Shown here: piece by piece, positions 22,381 through 33,381 of the stretch
How positions within the stretch are numbered: position 1 is the stretch's first letter
How the letters are laid out: each line of letters starts with the position of its first letter
From: Salminus brasiliensis
Taxonomy: Eukaryota; Chordata; Actinopteri; Characiformes; Bryconidae
Reading direction: 5' to 3'
Length of the DNA stretch: 64,000 nucleotides
NCBI RefSeq assembly: GCF_030463535.1
Contig: NC_132878.1
Location: 23,999,925-24,063,924 of the forward strand
Notes under the pieces: generated by a model
Seen by the model: the letters and a program-made list of their open reading frames with translations, nothing else
The model's database searches: none
What the model was told of the DNA's origin: nothing
Program-made: the position numbers and the translations under genes

Positions 22381-23038
22381 ATGGGAGCGTTAGATGCTGC
22401 ACAACCTGAAAAGCCTCGGCATTCGTCTAAAAAGCTCCATGAGCAGAGACGGAGCAAAGCGAGAGGAAATACTGGCGATGCGTTTGATAGATGGAGGCAG
22501 CTTGGAGCCCAGAAGGACTTCAAGACGGACGCCGAACTGACTCCTTTTCTCCTGAACAGGTGAGCACTGACCTCCAGCTAAGCTCAGCTAACCTCAGCTA
22601 GGTCATTTATCAGCAGTGTAACACAGTTACATTAAACAGTTCATAAAATATTGAGTTTCACCAAAATGACCCCATTGTTGGTAAAAAGGGGTTCAGGACA
22701 AATGTAAATAGTCATTTATGTCTTTATAAAAAAGGTTACAATTATTTTAGGGAGCTTTTCTCCTCTTGCTGAGACATCGCTGCAGACTATGTCCCTCTGC
22801 TGCTGCCGTCCCTCCATCAGATGAGTGAGAGCTCTGAGATGGACGGTGTGTAGCTGCTGAAGTTCTTCATTAGTACATCATTGAATTGAATTGAATTCGT
22901 TATTAATTCTTTAAAACATTGTCGTAACACATTATATGAGCAGGTGGTAAATTTCTCAGAGTGTAGTTGTGCTTATAAATGCTGTTTTTATTGAATTACT
23001 AGCCTAAACTTTCTCTCTGCAGCAAAGTCGGATTATAA
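22381..23038 (+). CDS. Divergent small gene, unit 2 (predicted 64 aa, two exons)
   Basis: Exon 1 22,381-22,559 encodes MGALDAAQPEKPRHSSKKLH, a Lys/Arg-rich stretch (about 17-29) and FDRWRQLGAQKDFKTDAEL, ending at AACAG/GTGAGC. A good acceptor (CTCTCTGCAG) at 23,022 opens exon 2 (23,023-23,038), which adds SKVGL and a stop; AATAAA overlaps within a few bases (23,040-23,049). An alternative acceptor (ATTTTAG near 22,751) would end the protein after RELFSSC. The start lies 563 bp from the ATG of TSSK copy 2 on the other strand. The FxRWRxL...KTDAEL block resembles N-terminal parts of several fish proteins of unknown function, but I cannot name a family. It may be the leftover 5' end of a larger gene. 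Confidence 0.45.
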
Positions 23039-23356
23039 AAATAAATAAAGCTCTCATTTCTGCTCACTTCATTTTTTGAAATGTTCAGCTTGTGTGGTCT
23101 GAAGCCGTCTAAGACAAGAGAAGATGAACACTATAAAATCTGTCTCAGAATAAACAGAGTGGAAAGAGCCCTTGTGTCCGACTGGTTAACGGTCAAACGG
23201 TGGTCGTTACACCAGCACTAGTACTTTCTATCTCAGCTGCTTTTTTTTTTATTGCCTAACTTGCCCCCCTTTGTTTATCCTATCGTGTTAATAAATCTGC
23301 TTGCTTTGACCCCATCTCTGCGAGTGTTCATCCCTCTGTGTCTGGCCTAGCCCGCC
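23039..23356. other. Unit junction: small-gene 3' flank to poly-T to retroelement
   Basis: Sequence ending CTCAGCTGC (23,240) meets a T10 tract (23,241-23,250) and then the retroelement polyA/U5-like part. In unit 1 the same poly-T is preceded instead by LTR sequence, so this is the amplification joint. Confidence 0.75.
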
Positions 23357-24270
23357 ATGACAGAAGTCCCGGCCGAATTCCCCCGAACAGCGGAGATGGA
23401 CGCCTTGGATCAGGCTGTTCAAGGACAAGTCTTGGGGCAGCAGGAACTCCAGTGTGTTTCTGGGACCGTTGGTCGTCTGGTGCAACAACAGGCGGACCAA
23501 CGGCGGTGTTTCAGCATCCCAGAGAGGGGCTCATCAAGGGCGACCTGCTGCGGGTGGATCACTGTGCGCTGGAATTTCGCTCCTTAGCTGCGCGTGATGA
23601 GTGGAGTCACGCCGCACTGGTCGTCCTGTTCCACAACGGGTTGAGCCCCCGTTTGCAGCTACAGTTGGTGTGCCGAGGCTAGTCCCTTGTGCTGAATGAG
23701 CTCATGGCACTTGCTCCTAGGTCGCCCTACCTCCACCAGGCCCTGGGGTGCTGGGGGGCCAGTAGCTGGTGGAGAGGGGCCGGCCTATCCCGTAGCTCCC
23801 AGTCATGTCACGCAGCCTGCAGCCACCTCCGTGATGGGACCGCCGGACAGCGAACCAAGGGCGTGTGTCTACTCATGCCAACATCTATGCCCGAGTTCCA
23901 CGCCCCCTGGTCTACGCCCATGGTCCCTACTCCGGTGGCTGCGCCCAAAGCCTCTGCTCCTGTCCCAGCAGTGGCATCTGCGTCTACTACCAGGCAAGCA
24001 GTGCCAGCTGTCCCTGTTTCAAGGTATGGTCAAGCGGTGGTGCCTGTGACTGCCCCAAGGCGTTGGTTCCAGAGCCTGCGGCTCCTCATATCGAGGCTAC
24101 CTGGGGTACCGACCATCACCGGCCCCTGGGTAGGCCGCAGAGGCCTCAACTCACGAGACTCTTAGTTCATGGAAGTTCAGTTTTAGTCCTTGTTTGGTTT
24201 TTGTTCAAGGTCATGGTCACGTTCACGTTCACGGTCTTTTTGTTTTCTCACTTGTCTGGCCTAGCCCACC
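23357..24270 (+). mobile_element. gag remnant, unit 3
   Basis: Same fragment as in unit 1 but lacking the 9 nt for the HTL codons near the start (QQELQC). An extra in-frame stop interrupts the Gag-like frame after LQLVCRG near 23,682. No intact Gag. Confidence 0.7.
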
Positions 24271-25550
24271 ATGACAGCCTAAATGTTTTACTTTGTTAAA
24301 AATGTCAAATCACTGATCATATATTACACTTATTAAAACTTAATTATTGGTGGATTTCAGAATCACCCACTGCTTTTTATTTACAGATCTCTATAGCACA
24401 AATAATTATTTACCCTGAAAAAAAGCACATGACTAACAGAATAAAATCAGTTAAATCCAGATTGGTTTTATATTAATTTAATATTTATTCCAGATTATGG
24501 TGACATCATTAAAGCTTTTAGTTTAAGAGGAGTAAATAAATGCAATGTAAAGCAGTAGAGTAAATTGCTATAGGGGTGTTAGTTGTAAAATATGAGGGAT
24601 GGGCTGGTTAGAAAAAAATAACAATAAAATGAGGGTAAATACAGGACTGACAGGATAATATTTCATAAATATTCAAAATCATTTTATTTAATTTGTGTGT
24701 AAAACAAAATGAAAGTAAGGGATTAAAATTAAAGGAGATTATTTGGTCATATTGACTATTAGGGATATTTATTAGTCTTGGTAAATGAGTAAATATTTAT
24801 GCATTAATAGCTGCATGGTTTTAGAGGTATTTAGATCCCTCACATATGGTCCTACAATTTAGGCCCACTTGAAGCCTCCTGGTCAAAACATCCTAACCAC
24901 GGCAGACGACAGTGTGTCCCCAGTGTCCTTTTTTGAAACCTAAAATATGGTCATTCTAATTAAATGACATGTTTAAAGGAGATTTGTGTCTGTCACACCT
25001 TTATCTCCACAGCTTTACACTGTTGGAGCTCCACTCTCATCATGTGGACAGAGAAAGCAACAGAGGTTCTTCTTTAATGGGAAATGAATCTGCAAGTTTC
25101 TGGAGAATAATACACTTTTAACACACAGTATATAAGTTGTCTTACAGCAACTCACACATGTCAACACTCTGCAGGTGTGGCTTTATTGACTGTGTGACAA
25201 GATCAGTGCTGCACAGCTTGTGTTGGAGATTTGCCTGCAGGAGCAGGCCTGGACTGGACAGAGGAGCGGGGCTCAGCCTGAGAAGAAATGTGGCTCTATG
25301 AAATCTTTAGCAAATGTCCATGAAATCAAACCCAGGATGAAATCAGATCTCATCAAAGGGGCTTTGCTATTGGTACACATGTCTATTTGCTATTTAAGTG
25401 GGGGAAGTGTACGCACACAAGCTGGTGGAAGGCACAGTAAGCCAGCAAGAGTCAAGGAATAACAGCATCATGTCAGACTATAAACTAATGTGAAATTTAC
25501 TTAAGATCACTTTCCTCACTCTATTCTCTTCAGTACAACTTTCATTAAAT
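24271..25550. other. AT-rich spacer, unit 3
   Basis: Homologous to the unit 1 spacer with small indels. No gene seen. Confidence 0.5.
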
Positions 25551-25554
25551 GTAT

Positions 25555-25850
25555 TGACTGTTTTTGGTACTGTTTTTCAGCACTGCACCCAGTCCAGTAC
25601 CTGACGCATCAGTGTGTACCACCAAAGGTTCTTTAGAGTCAGAGCCATACAGAACCAGTTCTGAGTATAAACATGCTTTAAGGTCTTTAAAAGCTGTTCT
25701 GAGCTCTGTTATCCATTTAACTCTTGGGAGTGTGTGCTCTTTAGTTTGGTCTGTAAGGAAAGCTGAAAACTGACAGTGGTGTCCACAAGACCCATAAAGC
25801 AGTTCACCCTACTCTTTGTTGTAGGTGCTTGGCAAGACTTTGGCACATTA
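25555..25850 (-). mobile_element. pol fragment, unit 3
   Basis: Same RT/RNase H remnant as in unit 1, here with the 44-bp TTTAGTTTGGTCTG-type segment that breaks the frame. Confidence 0.55.
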
Positions 25851-26417
25851 AACACCACAAGCTGTTACACAGTAATTATTCTACAGTGCTGAAAGCTGAA
25901 GTGCACGCTGACTACCTAACATCCTAACCTAAACATCCTAACGTTTTTTTCATCATTTCTGCATGAAAGGGTTGATTGATGACAGACACATTTGTAAATA
26001 ACGGATCGGTTCTATTTTTATTGAGTTTTTTTTAGATTACTCCTCCAGGCTCACTCCTCCAGGCTCAATCCTCTTCTGTTCCTGTAAACAACAACAACAT
26101 AAACATTACAGTTATTTGGGAAAGATGTAAACATTAAGGAGGTGTTTTTGAAAAGTCTAAGGTAAGTGTCTAAATGAAGACCACTGGTCAGAATTAATGT
26201 GTGTATTAATGAGACTGGTTACCCACCTGACTGAAGGTCACATCGGGGGTCAATAAAAGCTGAACTGCAGTTTATTGAATCTGAAGGGGAGCCTCAGCTT
26301 CCTGGTATCCTGCATCACTGTGGGCTGTGGGAGAACAGGTTCTGCTACCACCGGCCCATGGAGCGGGACTTTCCCTTCAGAATGGAACCCATCTTTATCA
26401 GGAGCCATGCTAGACGT

Positions 26418-29006
26418 CTACAAGGGATGAACCCTTGTCGTCTTCTTCAGGATCTGTTGGAGGGACAAAATGACAAGGATTGACCGACTGAAACATTCCT
26501 GACAAAATATTTACAGTGATTTTATGAAATCAAATCTGGGCTGTCACGATCTCTCACCACTCAACTCACATACCTTAAACCGGGGGAATCTCAGCCTCCT
26601 GGTTCCCTGCTTCACTGCAGGCTGTGGCAGAACAGCTGCTGCCTCCACCTCTGGCCCACGGAGCGGGGCATCCGGAGTCCCATCCTCACGTCTCTGCCCA
26701 AAAGCCGAACTAGCAGGAGCTTCTGTAGAGGCAGCAGAATGATGAACACCCTGCTGGTCAGCAGAGGAGGAGTCGTGCACCATGGAGCTCCTTGTGAAGA
26801 ATTGCTTTATCCTTCTTCGAAGAGACTGAGAGGCTCTACGCATTGGAGCTACAACATGAGTGTTAGCTGCCCTTTTAACTGCAGCACAAAGTCCACCACA
26901 GCTGAAGCAGCCGTACTCCTCCCCCACAACCTCCACACTTCTGCAAGTTACACTTGCAGCAGCTCTACTGCCATCATCTTCTTGGAGTGGACTGACGTCT
27001 TGAGTAGGACTGCTTCCCTCATCCTGATCATCAACGGTGATCACAACAAACCTGCCTATTACTCTGGAGACGGTACAGAAGCAATGTGGAAAATAAGTCA
27101 TCATTGATTATTTACTTATTGATAGTGATACTTATTGACAGCTCTGCACACTGAGGGACCTTTAAGTGTGTATCCTTACAACCAGTGTTGCCAGACTGAC
27201 TGTTTTAATGGAGGGAGCAGAGATGGGACAACACATGGGACAAGTAAAGCACTTAGTAAATACATTTCTATAAAATACTGTGTAACAACAAACATACCTG
27301 ACTTTCTCCAAATGCTTAATAGTGCCGGTTTGGGAGGAGTGAAGATGCTGCTGACTGATCTCCTTACAGCTCTCCTCACAGAGTTTCTTCATATTTCCAA
27401 AGACATTCTCCTGTGGAGAGCTTACAGCCTCAGCTGCAGATGACTGTGCAGCCTCGCTCATTTCACTGTTGATTAAAAAACACAAGACAAATGTAGCAGA
27501 GGAACAAACACACGTCTCTGGGTAAGTTCTAATGTTCTAATACAGAACAGGCTCTTCTGTATATATAGATATAAGCCTGCAGTCTATGATCAAATTTAGT
27601 TATATTCTTTAAATCAACCTGGATCTTGATACTGGAGTTCCAGCACAGTTTACTTACTGTTCTTGCCTCGGCTGCAGCCAAGGGTGCTTAGCCACCTCTG
27701 CAACTGAAGGCCGAGAGAAGGGATTGTACTGCAGCAGATGGGAGATGAAGGCTCGGCAGGGCTCCTCCACTGTGATACCTTTTGGATACCCCAAGGGTTT
27801 GCGCTGGAGCTGTATGAGGTTACGCTCATCAGAGTCATCGAAGGGCATGGTGCCGGTGACCATGATGTAAAGAATCACCCCTAGACTCCACACATCACTC
27901 TTCTTCGGATTATAGATCTCATGCATGAGCACCTCAGGTGCAGCGTAGTGTGGAGAGTAACAAAAGGTACTGCTCAGGTCGGGTAAGCCTCTCGAGTAAC
28001 GTCCAAAACCAAAGTCTGTCAGTTTGACCTGGTTATCAGCAGTCAGAAGAACATTTTCACATTTTAGGTCTCGGTGGACAAAGTTCCTCTTGTGCAGATA
28101 CACCATGGCACTGAGGAGCTGAGAAAACCACACTTTGGCCTGGTCAACCGGAATGCGACGAAGCTCCTGGGTCTTCTTCAGGAGAGTTGTTGCGGCAGGC
28201 TCCATCATGATGAACACCCGTCCAGCCCGCTTCACAATTTCATGCACCTGGACAATATGAGGGTGCTTCACTGTTCTGAGGATGCGGAGCTCCCGGCTCA
28301 GAAATTTAGAAGCAAATTCAGGTGACTTATCCCTGGGGTCTATTACTTTAATAGCCACCTGGTTGGGGTACTTTGTAGATGTGGCCAGCTTAACCGTACC
28401 GAAACTCCCTTCACCAATGTTGTCCACCACTGTGAAGCCCAAGCTAATCAGGACTTCGTCTGATGTCATTTTCTCCTGTAGAGGGAAGGTAAAGCAGAGT
28501 TAGAAGGTTTGCCCTGTGAAGTCCTGCACTGGGAGCCGCTCCATGTACAGTTTATCTAAATGATGTAATCAGTTAATCAATAAATATCATCATCATTCTT
28601 ACATCTGTCTTTCTGACGTTTCTTATGACAGCTTGTAATAAATATCTTAATGTAATGATTTATTTATGTTTACGGTTTTATTCTTTAAACAATCAAAAGT
28701 TCAAATGCTGAAAACGAGCCGCGAGTTAATCTCCAGTAAAAAGCAGCGATTCTGATCAGAAGCTTCATTGAGCTTCATTTGATCCTCTGATGAAGGAGCT
28801 CTGTGCTCACAAAACACAACCCTTTAATGTGGAGAGTGAAAGACAGCGCCTCGTGCTCTAAACCCAGCTGTGGTTCTAGACTCACACACACTCATTAGCA
28901 TATGTGACTTGTGGTTCGGTGTTGTTGTGATCAGTAATCAATAAATGGTACGTACCTTGTCCTGGGTGGAAGTTGAAGCAGAAGCAGAAGCAGAACCTGT
29001 GGCCAT
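26418..29006 (-). CDS. TSSK6-like kinase, copy 3
   Basis: Exons on minus: 29006-28956, 28475-27658, 27465-27298, 27063-26574, 26453-26418; predicted 520 aa. Kinase protein identical to copies 1 and 2. The tail differs from copy 1 at a few residues (for example VGEEYG for VVEEYG, PMRRAS for PIRRAS, and FGQRRED for FGQRRDD). Intron 1 is of the copy 1 type. Confidence 0.88.
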
Positions 29007-29133
29007 GGTTCTAATGTAAGATGGCTCTAGATAATAAGAGCCTCAATAAAAATCACACCAACGTCAATCTGAACAGAACACAACTGGACAGCCGCTGGAT
29101 CCTAACTGAGCCGCTGAAGGAGACTCCCCCCCC

Positions 29134-29168
29134 TTTATAGACTCTGTGACATCATCGACATGACGTCA
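29134..29168 (-). promoter_or_regulatory. CRE + TATA core promoter of TSSK copy 3
   Basis: TGACGTCA at 29,161-29,168; TATAAA at 29,134-29,139 (minus). One T fewer in the TATA box than in copies 1, 2 and 7. Confidence 0.75.
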
Positions 29169-29563
29169 CAATGGAGGAGCAGATGTGGGTCACATTTAAT
29201 CATTTCTGTATTTCTACATTTATTATTTTTATATTTTTACATTTTTAAAAAGAAAATCCACATTTAGTCATTTTTAATTTCCAAATGTCTTTAGTTTAGA
29301 TTTCTACATTAATTTCTTTTTGTATTTCTATATTTATTTATTTCAGGTTTTTTATTTCTATATTTATAATTGTTTTGTATCTTTTTCATTTCTCTTTCTA
29401 TTTCATTCATTTTCTTCTACAATAATTCATTTCAGTTCGATTCCGTGTCAAAAAATGTCGGACCCACCTCCACCCTGTCTCCTCCCTTTCTTCCTTCACC
29501 CGCTCCCCCAGTCCTAGTCCCACAGCCCGGGGTGCCAGGTACGAAACACAGCGTGCTGCAGCC

Positions 29564-30221
29564 ATGGGAGCGTTAGATGCTGCACAACCTGAAAAGCCTC
29601 GGCATTCGTCTAAAAAGCTCCATGAGCAGAGACGGAGCAAAGCGAGAGGAAATACTGACGATGCGTTTGATAGATGGAGGCAGCTTGGAGCCCAGAAGGA
29701 CTTCAAGACGGACGCCGAACTGACTCCTTTTCTCCTGAACAGGTGAGCACTGACCTCCAGCTAAGCTCAGCTAACCTCAGCTAGGTCATTTATCAGCAGT
29801 GTAACACAGTTACATTAAACAGTTCATAAAATATTGAGTTTCACCAAAATGACCCCATTGTTGGTAAAAAAGGGTTCAGGACAAATGTAAATAGTCATTT
29901 ATGTCTTTATAAAAAAGGTTACAATTATTTTAGGGAGCTTTTCTCCTCTTGCTGAGACATCGCTGCAGACTATGTCCCTCTGCTGCTGCCGTCCCTCCAT
30001 CAGATGAGTGAGAGCTCTGAGATGGACGGTGTGTAGCTGCTGAAGTTCCTCATTAGTACATCATTGAATTGAATTGAATTCGTTATTAATTCTTTAAAAC
30101 ATTGTTGTAACACATTATATGAGCAGGTGGTAAATTTCTCAGAGTGTAGTTGTGCTTATAAATGCTGTTTTTATTGAATTACTAGCCTAAACTTTCTCTC
30201 TGCAGCAAAGTCGGATTATAA
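29564..30221 (+). CDS. Divergent small gene, unit 3
   Basis: Exons 29,564-29,742 and 30,206-30,221. Identical to the unit 2 protein except GNTDDAF instead of GNTGDAF. Same splice sites and AATAAATAAA right after the stop. Confidence 0.45.
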
Positions 30222-30538
30222 AAATAAATAAAGCTCTCATTTCTGCTCACTTCATTTTTTGAAATGTTCAGCTTGTGTGGTCTGAAGCCGTCTAAGACAA
30301 GAGAAGATGAACACTATAAAATCTGTCTCAGAATAAACAGAGTGGAAAGAGCCCTTGTGTCCGACTGGTTAACGGTCAAACGGTGGTCGTTACACCAGCA
30401 CTAGTACTTTCTATCTCAGCTGCTTTTTTTTTTTTGCCTAACTTGCCCCCCTTTTTTTATCCTATCGTGTTAATAAATCTGCTTGCTTTGACCCCGTCTC
30501 TGCGAGTGTTCATCCCTCTGTGTCTGGCCTAGCCCGCC

Positions 30539-31460
30539 ATGACAGAAGTCCCGGCCGAATTCCCCCGAACAGCGGAGATGGACGCCTTGGATCAGGCTGT
30601 TGAAGGACAAGTCTTGGGGCAGCAGGAACTCTGTGTTTCTGTGTTTCACCTGGTGCAGCAACAGGCGGACCAACGCCGGTGTTTCAGCATCCCAGAGAGG
30701 GGCTGATCAAGGGCGACCTGCTGCGGGTGGATCACTGTGCGCTGGAGTTTCGCTCCTTAGCTGTGTGTGATGAGTGGAGTCACGCCGCACTGGTTGCCCT
30801 GTTCCGCAACGGGTTGAGCCCCCGTTTGCAGCGACAGTTGGTGTGCCGAGGCGAGTCCCTTGTGCTGAATGAGCTTATGGCACTTGCTCCTAGGTCGCCC
30901 TACCTCCACCAGGCCCCGGGATGCTGGGGGGCCAGTAGCTGGTGGAGAGGGGCTGGCCTATCCCGTAGCTCCCAGTCATGTCACGCAGCCTGCAGCCACC
31001 TCCGTGATGGGACAGCCGGACAGCGAACCGAGGGCGTGTGTCTACTCACGCCAACATCTATGCCCGAGTTCCACGCCCCCTGGTCTACGCCCATGGTCCC
31101 TACTCCTGTGGCTGCGCCCAAAGCCTCTGCTCCTGTCCCAGCAGTGGCATCTGCGTCTACTACCAGGCAAGCAGTGCCAGCTGTCCCTGTTTCAAGGTAT
31201 GATCAAGCGGTGGTGCCTGTGACTGCCCCAAGGCGTTGGTTCCAGAGCCTGCGGCTCCTCATGTCGAGGCTACCTGAGGTACCGACCATCACCGGCCCCC
31301 GGGTAGGCCGCAGAGGCCTCAACTCACGAGACTCTTCAAGTTCAGTTTTAGTCCTTGTTTGGTTTTTGTTCAAGGTCATGGTCACGTTCAGGTTCACGGT
31401 TCCACCCCACTCATGTCTTTTTGTTTTCTCACTTGTCTGGCCTAGCCCACCATGACAGCC
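30539..31460 (+). mobile_element. gag remnant, unit 4
   Basis: Start region altered to QQELCVSVFHLVQQQ, a small deletion relative to units 1 and 3 that is also in units 5 and 6. A TGA replaces the TCA codon near 30,706, so the second frame opens afterwards. Dead fragment. Confidence 0.7.
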
Positions 31461-32515
31461 TAAATGTTTTACTTTGTTAAAAATGTCAAATCACTGATCA
31501 TATATTACACTTATTATAACTTAATTATTGGTGGATTTCAGAATCATCCACTGCTTTTTATTTACAGATCTCTATAGCACAAATAATTATTTACCCTGAA
31601 AAAAAGCACATGACTAACAGAGTAAAATCAGTTCCTTCATTTTTGTAAATCCAGATTGGTTTTATATTAATTTAATATTTATTCCAGATTATGGTGACAT
31701 CATTAAAGATTTTTTCAAAATCATTTTATTTAATTTGTGTGTAAAACAAAATGAAAGTGAAGGGATTAAAATCAAAGGAGATTATTTGGCCATATTGACT
31801 ATTAGGGATATTTATTAGTCTTGGTAAACGAGTAAATATTTATGCATTCATAGCTGCATGGTTTTAGAGGTATTTAGATCCCTCACATATGGTCCTACAA
31901 TTTAGGCCCACTTGAAGCCTCCTGGTCAAAACATCCTAACCACGGCAGACGACAGTGTGTCCCCAGTGTCCTTTTTTGAAACCCAAAATAGGGTCATTCT
32001 AATTAAATGACATGTTTAAAGGAGATTTGTGTCTGTCACACCTTTATCTCCACAGCTTTACACTGTTGGAGCTCCACTCTCATCATGTGGACAGAGAAAG
32101 CAACAGAGGTTCTTCTTTAATGGGAAATGAATCTGTTTCTGGAGAATAATACACTTTTAACACACAGTATATAACTTGTCTTACAGCAACTCACACATGT
32201 CAACACTCTGCAGGTGTATCTTTATTGACTGTGTGACAAGATCAGTGCTGCACAGCTTGTGTTGGAGATTGGCTTGCAGGAGCAGGCCTGGACTGGACAA
32301 TGAAATCAGATCTCATCAATGGGGCTTTGCTATTGGTACACATGTCTATTTGCTATTTAAGTGGGGGAAGTGTACGCACACAAGCTGGTGGAAGGCACAG
32401 TAAGCCAGCAAGAGTCAAGGAATAACAGCATCATGTCAGACTATAAACTAATGTGAAATTTACTCAAGATCACTTTCCTCACTCTATTCTCTTCAGTACA
32501 AACTTTCATTAAATG
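31461..32515. other. AT-rich spacer, unit 4, with an internal deletion
   Basis: About 157 bp are missing near 31,710 (CATTAAAG joins directly to TTTTTTCAAAATC), relative to units 5 and 6. This explains most of the shorter spacing of this unit. No gene seen. Confidence 0.55.
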
Positions 32516-32519
32516 TATT

Positions 32520-32830
32520 GACTGTTTTTGGTACTGTTTTTCAGCACTGCACCCAGTCCAGTACCTGACGCATCAGTGTGTACCACCAAAGGTTCTTTAG
32601 AGTCAGAGCTATACAGAACCAGTTCTGAGTATAAACATGCTTTAAGGTCTTTAAAAGCTGTTCTGAGCTCTGTTATCCATTTAACTCTTGGGAGTGTGTG
32701 CTCTTTAGTTTGGTCTGTAAGTAAAGCTGAAAACTGACAGTGGTGTCCACAAGACCCATAAAGCAGCTCACCCTACTCTTTGTTGTAGGTGCTTGGCAAG
32801 ACTTTGGCACATTAAACACCACAAGCTGTT
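32520..32830 (-). mobile_element. pol fragment, unit 4
   Basis: Same RT/RNase H remnant as unit 3, near-identical. Confidence 0.55.
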
Positions 32831-33381
32831 ACACAGTAATTATTCTACAGTGCTGAAAGCTGAAGTGCACGCTGACCACCTAACATCCTAACCTAAACAT
32901 CCTAACGTTTTTTTCATCATTTCTGCATAAAAGGGTTGATTGATGACAGACACATTTGTAAATAACGGATCGGTTCTATTTTTATTGAGTTTTTTTAGAT
33001 TACTCCTCCAGGCTCACTCCTCTTCTGTTCCTGTAAACAACAACAACAACAACAACATAAACATTACAGTTATTTGGGAAAGATGTAAACATTAAGGAGG
33101 TGTTTTTGAAAAGTCTAAGGTAAGTGTCTAAATGAAGACCACTGGTCAGAATTAATGTGTGTATTAATGAGACTGGTTACCCACCTGACCGAAGGTCACA
33201 TCGGGGGTCAATAAAAGCTGAACTGCAGTTTGTTTAATCTGAAGGGGATCCTCAGCCTCAGCTTCCTGGTATCCTGCATCACTGTGGGCTGTGGGAGAAC
33301 AGGTTCTGCTACCACCGGCCCATGGAGCGGGACTTTCCCTTCAGAATGGAACCCATCTTTATCAGGAGCCGTGCTAGACGT

